This document shows positions 25,119-42,986 of a stretch of 64,000 nucleotides of DNA, one piece after another. Source of the DNA: Paramecium sonneborni (taxonomy: Eukaryota > Ciliophora > Oligohymenophorea > Peniculida > Parameciidae). The position numbers were made by a program, and so were the translations under genes. Each line of letters begins with the position of its first letter. Position 1 is the stretch's first letter. The stretch covers positions 446,910-510,909 of the forward strand of contig CAJJDN010000070.1 in assembly GCA_905182985.1 (NCBI GenBank). Reading direction: 5' to 3'. The notes beneath the pieces are model-generated. The model was given only the letters and a program-made list of their open reading frames with translations. It did no database searches and was not told where the DNA came from.

Positions 25119-26495
25119 ATGAATAAATATAATTACTAATATAGATGGAATATGTTAACATTTTGTATCTGGATTCCCATGGGAAATTATTACAATTATG
25201 ATATTCCAACATCATTATATAATTCATTTAAGACTTATCTAATTCCAATAATGTCTGAAAATTAATTTGAATTTTATTATGGATTGTTATTTAGTATCAC
25301 CTCCTTTGTTAATATATTCACTCCTTTTGTTAGTGGAAGTAAATAATCATCAAATTAGTTAAGAATTAAGAGATTAATATGGTAATCGAATTGCGTTATT
25401 TGTTTTATTATTCCTAGTATCTTTGGGATAATTCATGTTCATCTAAGGTTTCATACATTATAACTTATATTACATTATAATTGGTAGAATTCTTATAAGC
25501 ATTGGAATTGAACCTTGTGGAGCTATTCAAACTAGTTTACTCTCATAATATTTTAAATTTGATCATTTAGTATAATAATATTAATATTAGGCATTAGTTG
25601 TTGGATTATGTGAATTATTTGCTTCTTTTGGAACTATTAGTGTGATGTATTTAGCACCAAAATTAGCATCTTAATACAATTTGATATTTGCAATATAGAG
25701 TGGTAGTTTTGCCATAGCAATGAGTGTTGTATGTTGTATTATAACTATTGTATATGATATAAATGCAGAAAATGTATAACAAGAAAATGAAATATAAAAT
25801 ACTGAGATTATTAATAAAAATAATCAAAAAGAGGACTTCCCTTTTATATATTGGATAATTATAATCTATAATATGTTACTCTTTGGATCTTTATTGACCT
25901 TTAGTAATTTTTCAGTAGGAATATTATCTGAAAGATGGTATATAGATGATGAATAAGCAGAAGAAAAGACAGGTTAAATGATGGCCATAATGTGGGGAAT
26001 ATCTTCTATTCTCACTCCATTTTTTGGTTATTTAATTGATAAATATAAGAATAGATCTTTATTTGTAAATTTATATTAAATATATTATAGAATATTGGAG
26101 CATCATGTCTTGGTTTTTTAGGTTTGATGTAAATTTGGTATTATGCACCTTTTTTAGCTATTAATTTATTAGGAATTTCTTATGCTATAATGTGTGCTAG
26201 TGTTTGGTCTAGTATTGTTTATGTAATTGATGAGACTAATCTAGGATAAGGTTATGCTTATCTATTATCATCTTGTAATTTCTTATTATCTATTTTACCT
26301 CTTACCATTAGCTTAATTAAAATTAAAACTGCAAGCTTTTTCATTTCTGTAATCATGCTCGCAATATTACTTTTTATCACTATATTACTTGGAATTTACA
26401 TTTATTTCTTAGATAATCAATAAAATAATATTCTAGATGGTTAAATACAATTAACTTAAAATTCATATGAATAATTAAAACAAGATGAAATCTGA
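25119..26495 (+). CDS. MFSD1-like major facilitator transporter, copy 2
   Basis: A tandem paralogue of the preceding gene, about 435 residues. Intron positions are shared: after SGK/GR in loop 2-3 (25 nt here), after FDHL (21 nt), and after the DKYKNRSLF loop (26 nt). The same motifs appear, including ERWYIDDEQAEEKTGQMMAI, corresponding to ERWLGEDEESELKAGEMVAI in copy 1. It lacks the polyGln loop. Conserved introns and order point to local gene duplication. The substrate cannot be told from sequence. Confidence 0.85.
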
Positions 26496-26520
26496 TATAT
26501 ATAATTTATATAAAATATTA

Positions 26521-30241
<3,721 letters not shown>

Positions 30242-30434
30242 GTTGCAATAATCATTGTCAGAATCAATAAAAAAATAAACAGTTTGTATGTCTATATTGA
30301 TTTGTAGCATATTTGATTTAGTTATTATTTATAATATAACTATTTCGTTATTTTTATTTATTGTATATATATATATTCATATATGAAGATGACAAAATAT
30401 AAATATATATAAATATTGAATTTAATAAATTGTA

Positions 30435-31686
30435 ATGATGAATTAGACTCCTTCAACAATAGACATATCTGAAATAGTGTAAGATGAAGAACAACAATAC
30501 TAACAATATGTTAGATAGGAAAGCACTTTGGAAAAGAAATTGTAATACTCAATTTCAGCAAATAATTAAATAAAAGGGGTAGATTAATAAGAAATGTATA
30601 ATAAAGAAGGATGGCTAATGAAAAAGAGTCCAAAATTATTAGTTGGATGGCAAGTAAGATATGAAATTAATTATTATTTAAATAGAAACGATACGTTAAG
30701 ATTCAAGATGGAAAAATGTAATATTTTAAGGGTTTAGACAAATTCAAAGGATGCATAGATTTTCATTTGATATCAGTAACTATAAGTCCAATAATGAAGA
30801 ATAATGAAATTAGTGAAATAAGGTATTTAATGTAATAATTAATGAAAAGATTGGAATTAAAAGGAATTAAAAAGATATTTTAATTTAAGAGTACAGAAAG
30901 AAATGATTTAAAAGATTGGTATCGTTGTATCTAATAACATATATTAATGACTGAATTTTATCCAAAGATGACATTATTGAATCATGAATCAATGTGGAGA
31001 TTTGAGAGAATATCTGAAACTTATTTTAGAAAGAAGGCAGATACTGGTGATATTCTATTGTTTAGGTGAGTATTCAAGTTGATTCATCTTAGAGGACAAT
31101 CTCCATTAAGTAAAATCTAAAGAGCCTTTACTGGTGACAACTTTGATCATGTAGCCTTATTACTTAGATACAATAATGGAGAATTATTTTTATTTGAATC
31201 AATGGGATAAACAGTAAATTTTAATTATTGAACTCTAGGGTGTTAGTCTATTGAGTTGGGATACTTTTATGAGAAATAATTGGCATACATTATATTAATA
31301 AATGGTATATAGATAATTAGAAGTAAATAGATAAAATTCACTTCTTGAAAAACTAGAATAATTTGTCAAGGTTTTATATTTATTTTAAAATAAGGGATCA
31401 CTTGGCAAGAAATACTAGATGTCTCCAAGTAAATTAATTAAAAGATTTACTAAATCTAATGAATCTATTGATGATCTTGAAAAAGATGATAAGACATTTT
31501 TTTGTTCAGAACTTATAGCAGCAGCGTACTTTGATCTTTCAATTTAGTTATAAGAAGATGGGTATCATAGATGCAAATAGATGTGCTGCATCTTATTGGC
31601 CAGGTATTTTTGCATAGAATTCTAAACTTTAATTAACAAAGGGAATTTTGAAATAAGAATAGCTCATCGATTTTTCTTTAGTTTGA
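30435..31686 (+). CDS. PH domain plus permuted papain-like (YiiX/C92) protein
   Basis: The protein has about 385 residues. A PH domain begins at KEGWLMKKSPKLLVGWQKRY, runs through KIQDGKMQYFKG and closes with the DLKDWYRCIQQ helix. It should bind phosphoinositides. It is followed by a domain with TGDILLFR, NFDHVALLLR (His of the active site) and FFCSELIAAAY (Cys), the layout of YiiX/YaeF-type permuted papain-fold hydrolases or amidases. Introns of 32, 27, 25 and 22 nt are needed. The double ATG at 30435 and 30438 makes the exact start uncertain by one codon. Membrane-lipid targeting of a cysteine hydrolase is the reasonable inference; the substrate is unknown. Confidence 0.8.
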
Positions 31687-31736
31687 AATCAGTTTTGATA
31701 AATTATTTAATAATTAACAAATTTCTTTAAGTTAAA

Positions 31737-33628
31737 TCAAAATAAACATTATAATTAATGTCTCATTTCCTCTTAAATTAAATCAATTTCTTTTTATTAA
31801 TAATAATTCCAAGTTCTCAATGAATATGGTCCTATACCATACAGATTCTAATTTTATTTATCTAAAACAATCTTTTAAATGTTAAAATTAGGAACATATA
31901 ATTCATCACTATATCTTAATTTTGATTATGAATTATTATAAATTTTTACTAAAGAATCATGGTTATCTTAATGAAGGAATAATATTTCTTTTGTTTATTC
32001 AGATATTATCATATCTATAGGGTTGCTTTACAATTCCTTATGAAATAGTACTTCATTTTTTTATGCATTCCATAATACACATTAATTTGAATTTAAACTT
32101 GAATATATAATGTTATTAGCATTACAAGGACTGAATAAAGCTTTTAATGAATTATCACTTTTCTATTGATAATTAAACTATTCAATAGTAGGACTTCTAA
32201 TATCTAAGTGAATAAAACCATTCATCATAGTAACTAATACATTATGTTCATTCACATCAATATATTTTATCTTTTAAATTTCTTCAAAACATAAATCATC
32301 CAATTATTTAAAAGTTGGAAATTCTTCTTCCATATCTCCTTTTATAGAATCTTATTCTTCATCTAATTTAAAATTTGTTTCATCAAATAAATTTGGATCC
32401 AATGGTTTTGCTAAAGGACTTTCAATTATACTATTTCCAAATCTAGGTAACATAGGAGATTAAATTGAATTAGCCCTCAAAAACTTATTATTTTACTTTT
32501 ATAATGTTACTGACAAACATTTTCTTTCATACATTCTTTCGTCAAGGATTAATAATTCCTAAATTAAATTTCATAATTACATTATTTTTAGTACCAACAA
32601 AGATATTTTATTTCTCTTATCTGATAAATATTGGTTAAGAATGTTATTGTAAATTACAATTATATTAATTATTTAATCCATAATAATGATAAACTTGATT
32701 TTTAAAATAGTTCCATCCCATAACATTTCCTTTATCAGTACCTGTAATAATCATTTCATCTGAAAAATTCTTATCACAAATACAAAATGAAAGATATCTA
32801 GAATCATACTCAGGAATATCACAAATTCTTTCTGTTTTAAAAGTATCATTTATTAATTCTATTCTAGATAAGTGATTCCCATTATTTATTAATATACCAT
32901 TCTACTATTTTAAAGCTACAAAATTATTAAGATCTTATCTACATTAAGAATATGAACCATCAAATGCTGAAAAATATTAAATATTCTAATTTTATATATT
33001 ATTTATTTACTTTTCTAATTATTCTTAAATCGTCCATTAATTGATTTAATTTTTTATTTGTTTTAGCATCTAATTTTAATTATTTATATTAATCTTAATT
33101 TCTATCTACCAAACCTTTTATAAAATGTTCATTTTGTAATTTTTTTGGAGTTTCCTCACTTGATAATATATTAAATGATTTTTAATGATTTTATTTTACT
33201 TTTTCTAAAAATTTTTCAAGTTTTGAGATTCTTTTTAAACTTTCTTCTGTGTATTTAGATTACTTAATGAGTGCATCAGAAAATGTTACAGGTTCAACAT
33301 AACATGTTCCAACTCTATTACTAGTCTAATATCCTTTATTTACAGGAGTCTTTGATAATACTTCATCTTTTTCCTAGAATTAATTTATGAATATAGTTAC
33401 TATTTCCTTATAAGGAACAGCCAAACATCTCGGAGTGTTAAATATTATATTTTGCTGATTGTATATAGATGTTTTATTTAATTTTGCTGATATTGTTTAA
33501 GCATGAGTAAAGCTTTAATACTAAATCGCATTAGGCAATGGAGATTCATCACATGAAAATTCTGAAATTATAGAAGTTGTTGAGGATTTTGGTACATTAT
33601 GTTTGAACTTCACCGAATTGTTTTTCAT
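31737..33628 (-). CDS. WD40-type beta-propeller protein
   Basis: The protein has about 605 residues. A disordered N-terminus (MKNNSVKFKHNVPKSSTTS) and a helical stretch (EESLKRISKLEKFLEKV) precede a propeller. Blades are recognisable from ITGTDKGNVMGWN, VTMMNGFIHLDIRSP, SSLNSNQCVLWNAQKNEV and LYGIGPYSLRTWNYYQQ. Introns of 25 and 22 nt lie in the middle. The gene ends with TGA 51 bp from the end of the convergent PH/C92 gene. No subfamily is recognised. Confidence 0.7.
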
Positions 33629-33657
33629 TTTTATTAATCATTATCATTTTCTTAAAA

Positions 33658-33849
33658 TCAGCCTTTAGTGGTCATGAGACTGAAAATTAACCTTTTTTCA
33701 CTCTAAAGTTTATTTTATAAAATTTTATATTAATATATTATATACTAATAATTATTCTTGTTTCTTTCATTCATCAAATCTTCCAATAATTCATTACTCA
33801 CTTAAATTTTATTTTCAAGATACATTAATCTATTAAATTCATAATTCAT
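33658..33849 (-). CDS. Small coiled-coil-like ORF, 63 aa
   Basis: An ORF from ATG (complement of 33847-33849) to TGA (complement of 33658-33660). It contains YLENKIQVSNELLEDLMNER, which looks like real helical coding sequence. It sits just upstream of the WD40 gene on the same strand and may be a small gene or a relic. Confidence 0.3.
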
Positions 33850-34900
33850 TTATTTTTAATTAAAATCAAGATCTAGAACGAATGTATAAGTAAAAATGTA
33901 AGCTACCAAAAAAATTATTTTTATTCATTAAAAATTAGACCAGAAGGATTGAAGTATTTATTAAGCTCCAGAATATTTAAAGGAGAAGAATACAATTATA
34001 TATTTTATTAATAAAAAGTTAAATACTTGACATATAAAGTGTTAGTTGTATAATATATCCAATGTTATCAAGATAATTGCCATTTAAATTAGAAAAGTAA
34101 TAAAGTTCTTTATTCATATTCTTACAACATAAAGATTTTTTAAAAAAATATTGTATAGTAAAATAATTGGTTTAAAATTGGAGTTATTGAATAAGAAATG
34201 AAAAAATTATAAATTATAGAATATTAAAAAATATTTTTAGATTGCTATCCAAAAATTGACATAATAACTAAAAATATAGAAGTATCATACAAACTCTACA
34301 ACAAATTTCTCAAATTTATATTGTAGAAGAAATACATCAAATATTTGTGAAGATCCTTTTGATCTTGACTATTTAAGCTTTTGAGCAATTTTTTGTATTA
34401 AAGAAAAAAAAAAATTAAATGAAGAAAATTAATAGTGATTATTATAATTTACAAAATTTAGTTTTATTTTTATTGTTTAAAAGTAAATAAATATTGTAGA
34501 TAAAAACTGGGATTCTTAATTAATTAAAATTTTTGAGCCAGATTCAACTTTTATTGTAGTTAATTAGGATTGGATTGGGAATATAAAGGAATTTAATTAC
34601 TTATTAAAAATTTATAGAATCAAATTTATGACATTTTTATTTTATTTTAATGATGAATTTGTAATGAAAAAATAATAAACTCAAGTTTATTTTGACACAG
34701 ATATAAAAAGTTTCTTAAGGATTGAAAAAGAAAAGTTATAATAAAATCAGAAATTGGAATTGGAATATATCTTAAATCTCCTTTTTAATATAATCTTTCA
34801 TAAAAAGAAAATTACTCAAAAATAAGATAAGAAAGTTATAATTATCTCAAATAATTATTTGTAGAGAAGACCAAAATTTTTTTGACATATATTTACTTAC
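33850..34900 (+). pseudogene. Diverged or broken gene of unknown family
   Basis: Open segments in at least two frames: one with RPEGLKYLLSSRIFKGEEY (about 33.94-34.35 kb) and one with DWIGNIKEFNYLLKIYRIKF (about 34.50-34.88 kb). The second is joined to the first only through a frame change with an in-between CEDPFDLDYL fragment. No convincing start or intron set was found. Amino-acid composition looks coding. I do not recognise it; a pseudogene or fast-evolving gene is likely. The rest to 35032 is AT-rich and empty. Confidence 0.4.
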
Positions 34901-35032
34901 TTCATTATTAATATCAAAGCTTATTCTTATAAAATTAAAAGTGATTTGTTTTATAAATGAAAAAAAATAGAGAGTTTCAAAAAAAATTTATGTTTTATGT
35001 ATATATATTTAAAAAATAAGTTATATGTGGAT

Positions 35033-38520
<3,488 letters not shown>

Positions 38521-39175
38521 AATTAAAATAATTCATTTATTTTTTTGGTTCAAACTAATTATATATAAATATATTAATTATAAATATCGTATAATCAACA
38601 TAATTTTTTTAATCATTTCAAATTTTTTTTATTTCTTAAAGAATTTCTTAGAAATTAATACAAATGAACATTCATAGACTAACAAAAATAACAATTAAAG
38701 GGAATTAGAAAAAAAATTATAAAATCTATAAAGAATTATGTCATTTTCTAATCCAAAAGTGGGATATGTAATAACTAATAATTTTTAAGTTATGAATTTC
38801 TTATAATTCTTTCTTATCCAAAAAAATTTATTGGTATCCTATATTTTTTTTCATAATTTTTTATAGATTAATCTAAATTTCTATTTCCTAAATTACATTA
38901 TTCTTTTATCAAATTTTTTTTATTTTTATTTGAAATCTATCAATTAAATTAGGATTGTTTTAGATCCCCACTTTATTAAAAATTTATCAGATGTTCTTAA
39001 AATTAAATGAATACACTTAAATTACACTATAAATGAGAAATTCAAATGGAATAATTATTCTTAATTTATGCAATATATCCAACTTTTATAAACCATTTCT
39101 TAAATTGTTTAAGAATGTAAAAAAGTGGCAAGAATAAAGTTAGAATTTCTAAAACTTTGAAATTACAATACCAAA
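38521..39175. other. AT-rich region without recognisable gene
   Basis: Upstream of the helicase gene. No ORF of note, repeat array or RNA gene was recognised on either strand. Confidence 0.4.
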
Positions 39176-39496
39176 TCAATCGATTAAAGTATTAAAATAT
39201 TCATAATTAATACTTTTTTGGAATCTTGAAAATCTAATGAAATTGATGTCTTAAGGATTGTATTTATACATGCCCTCATCCATATTTTTTGAAATTAAGA
39301 TTGGATTTTCAAAAATTAATTTGACCAAACCAATAGAATTTATTTCAGCTGCTTTATCATATGCTTTAATTTCATTATGAACAAAATATTATATTGTACC
39401 TTCATGTAAATTGATATAAAAATTATAATTTCAACTATTAATTTAAATAAACTCATAAAAATGAATTATATTCTCTTGCTTAAAATGAATATCCAT
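39176..39496 (-). pseudogene. 107-codon ORF broken by a single TGA
   Basis: From an ATG (complement of 39494-39496, MDIHFKQENIIHFYEF) the frame runs 107 codons to TGA. It is interrupted once by an in-frame TGA (complement of 39431-39433). After the break the sequence still looks coding (YDKAAEINSIGLVKLIFENP). No GT-AG intron removes the stop. Either a pseudogene or a sequencing error. Family not recognised. 39497-39880 shows nothing. Confidence 0.35.
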
Positions 39497-39880
39497 ATTT
39501 AATGAATTAATAATTAAAAAGGATAGAATAATTTAAGTATAGCATATATCTTACATTAAATAAATTGTATTTAATTTTTATATAGATCTAATTTATTTAT
39601 GTATGAGCTTTGTTTATACTTAATTAGAACTAAAATAAATAAATTAAAGGTTGCAAAGTAGGCTACTATGTTTGCAAGTTGGAATTTTAAAATTATTGTT
39701 TAATATTTATCAGTAAATTAAAATAACTGTAGTAGCTAATAATTAATCAATTAAATTTTAATGAAATATAATGAAGCTGTGAAAATAACTTTAGAAAAAA
39801 AAGAAAGAATATCAGGCTAAATTATAACATCCTTAATTTGATAACTAACTATTTATTTTAGTTAAATTAATTTATTCAAT

Positions 39881-40297
39881 TCATTATTTATAATCAAGTA
39901 AGGTCTGGCATATAATTTATAAATTCGGAGTTAATTTTCTTTTTTCCATTAATAAAAAGTCTTTGATTGGATAATATTAATACTAAAGTGATTCTTTAGG
40001 GGAAAACTCACTTATAATTTAACAACGTTTTGTATAAACAATGAAATCCTTAAATTAAATAAATTATTTTACATGTGATTAAATAACTTAAATAATTGTT
40101 GGTCCTTGTACTTCAACTAGTAAACCAACTTCTTCTAATATTTCTCTTTTGATTGCATCATCAATAGATTCATTTATTTCAATTTTACCTCCAGGAAGAG
40201 TCCATTTATTTTTATATGGTGCCTTTTCTCTTTTTATTAGTAGAAGACTCTAATCCTTAATGATTAATCCAGAGACTGCTTTTCTAAATAGATTCAT
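39881..40297 (-). CDS. Nudix hydrolase
   Basis: A small protein of about 130-138 residues. The Nudix box is complete: GGKIEINESIDDAIK followed by REILEEVGL, matching G-x5-E-x7-R-E-U-x-E-E-x-G-U. Family members hydrolyse nucleoside diphosphates linked to another group, for example oxidised nucleotides; the substrate is not evident. A 24-nt GTAAAA...TTAAG stretch just after QVIQSH keeps the frame and may be an intron or coding. Start MNLFRKAVSGLIIK is natural for the fold (first beta strand). Divergent from the K+ channel, 48 bp between start codons. Confidence 0.85.
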
Positions 40298-40345
40298 TAA
40301 AAATATTTAATTAAATAAAGTTTATATTATTTTTTATTAAAGCGT

Positions 40346-42732
40346 ATGACTTAGGTCATTTAAGAATAAAACTTAGAATATTTGGGTAGGTATGTGATTA
40401 ATTATTTTAAGACAAGGCTTAAGACATTACAAAAGTCCAAATTTAGTAACAAAGATAATTAATTACAATCATAAGTGTAAATGATAAAGATGCAAGGGAT
40501 ATTATATATTATCTATAAGAGAGATAAAGCATAGATTTATCAAAAATATCTCTTTGGAAAAAACTTAAATAATTCATAATAAATTTACCTAAAGTTTCCA
40601 ATCCAAATTCAACATTTAGACTTTTGTGGGAATTGATTAGCATGATATTCATTTTTGTTTAAATGATTCAAATACCTCTAGTATTGACATATTCAGTTGA
40701 ATTAAGTCCAGGATTTTAGATTTTCAATTAATTGATGGATGTTTTTTTTTATATAGACATGACTTTGAATTTTAAATTTGCTTATTATTTTAAGTACACT
40801 AGTCTATGTATTTTAGAGGTGAAATTATTTTTGATAGAAAGAAAATTGCCTTAAATTATTTAAAGTTATGGTTTTGGCTAGATTTTTTGGCAGTTCTACC
40901 ATATGATGATATTTTTACAGCAGATGATTCTTAAGCTTAATTAATAAAAATAGTTAGATTGTTTAAATTTATAAAAATTATAAGATTGTTAAGAGTTCTT
41001 AAAATAAGTAAAATACTTGAAAAATTAGAAGGTAAAATTTATTAATAAAAATTAATTTAGAATCATTTTCTTTAGCTTAAACTTTTTAGGAAATAATTTA
41101 ATTTTTAAAGATAGCATGTTTAATATTAAGTATTGCTCATTGGATAGCTTGTATATGGAATATTATTGAATATACAGATGAATAGGTTCATTTAACATGG
41201 ATGCATAAATATGGAATAGATGAAGCAGAATGGGAAATTAAATATATTTCTGCATTTTATTTTAGTGTAACTACAATGATAACAGTTGGATATGGAGATA
41301 TAAATGCAAATACACAAACAGAAATGATATTTGCTGTATTTGCAATGGTTTTGGCATCTGCAATATTTGGTTACAGTATGTCTAGTTTTATGTAAATAAT
41401 AGAAGGAGAGGATGAAAAAATCTAAGAGTAAAGAATTTAAAATTCTAAAATAGTTAGGTAAATATTCAATTTTAATTTAGATATATAAAATAAAAAAGTA
41501 TACCAAAAGAATTATAAAGTAGAGTTAAAAATTATTTAGAATGGTTAGCAGGATCAGCATAAATAGCTAGAAATTATGAATAATAAGTATTAAAAAGTTT
41601 ATCAGCAAATTTGAAAACTGAGATTGTTTGTTTATTAAATGGAAGAATTCTTCATAAAGTATAACTATTTAGTAAAGAATTTACTCCTTAACTTATTAAT
41701 AAACTTGTTTATGTTTTGAATGAATAAATTTTAGGACCAGAAGAATATGTTTTCAAAGAAAATTCATTTGATAATGATAAGGTTTATTTTATATAAAATG
41801 GTTAAATCAATATTTGTATCACTTAAAGAGAAACACTACTAAAAACATTATAAAAAGGAGATTATTTTGGTGAAATAGGGTTTTTTGGTAGAAAACCTAG
41901 AAATGCCTCAGCAAAAACAATTGATTTTGTTAATGTAATGAGTTTGAAAAGAACAGATTTATGGGATGCTGCTAAACCTCTTGAAAGTGATTTATTAAAA
42001 CTTTATTTTATGAAAGACTGTCTTGAAGTAGAGAATAATCTTAAACCATTAAAATTAAGGTGTTATATTTGTGATAGACCTCATCATATAGCCAAAAATT
42101 GTACTGTTTTTCATTACAGAGTAAGCAGAAAAAATCTAATAATGGAATATTTAAGTCATGAAAATAGTAGAATAAGTTAAGTTAGAAAAAATCTAAAAAA
42201 AATCAAATTTAATTTAGTCAAAATTTAAGAATCAGCTCTAAAATATTAAATAAATTAAAGTAGATGTGAAAAACAAATAAAAAGTTTATAGCATGATTAC
42301 ATTATTGAAGATGTTAAAATCGCTTGTGATATTGACTTATAAAAAGAATATACTGAATTTTTCAATGAATTTAATGTTAGTAATGTTGCAAAAAATATTA
42401 ATTTCTTTGCAGATTTGATTTTATCTGAAATAGAAGAAAAGAAAAAATAGCGATCCTAATTTAGATAAACGTAAAAAAGACTTAAAAATTAAACAATTGC
42501 ACCTAGATAATCAAAAGCTACTATAGGAAATATGGAAAATATATTGAATAATAAATCAATTGAAAATTCTTCATGTTTGTCTTCAGAAAATTCAATTAGC
42601 TGTATTGATAGACTTAAAAGTAAATCTAAAAGGCTTCTTGATTTATAATCTTAATATCAGTATAAATATAATGTTTATTCTTAATAGTGTTGCAAGAAGA
42701 TCTTTAACGAATACCACTCCTAAATAATTTGA
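40346..42732 (+). CDS. Cyclic-nucleotide-binding-domain K+ channel (EAG/CNG-like)
   Basis: The protein has about 760 residues. S1-S6 are hydrophobic segments between about 40.6 and 41.4 kb. The voltage-sensor S4 has regularly spaced basic residues (RLFKFIKIIRLLRVLK). The pore has TVGYGD (about 41280-41300), the potassium filter. A C-linker (SIPKELQSRVKNYLEWLAG) leads to a cyclic-nucleotide-binding domain with GDYFGEIGFFGRKPRNASAK, the phosphate-binding cassette. Directly after it lies CYICDRPHHIAKNC, an exact C-x2-C-x4-H-x4-C zinc knuckle. A Gln/Ser-rich tail follows to TGA 42730-42732. Introns of 26, 23, 29 and 23 nt are needed; the first separates the MTQVIQEQNLEYL exon. Ciliate channels of this type set membrane potential and ciliary beat; that role is inferred. 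Confidence 0.85.
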
Positions 42733-42986
42733 CTTAATTTAAAATCATAATAAACTTGCTCATAACATAAAAAATGTAAAACATATAAGAGTGTCTTCAT
42801 AAACTAGATTTATCTAAAATTGTAATGCAGAATTATATATTTTTAAGAAGGAAACCTTCATGAGAAAATTAATACCAGAATTACTATACATTACTTAATT
42901 AAACTAATTTAAAAATTGATGATAATATTTTTTTTAGAATTCTCTTTATATCATTATAATACCAAACTATTCTTCAATATTAAACT

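Noticed and set aside
41938..42180. Stand-alone 80-aa zinc-knuckle protein
   Set aside because: It is the in-frame continuation of the K+ channel after its nucleotide-binding domain.
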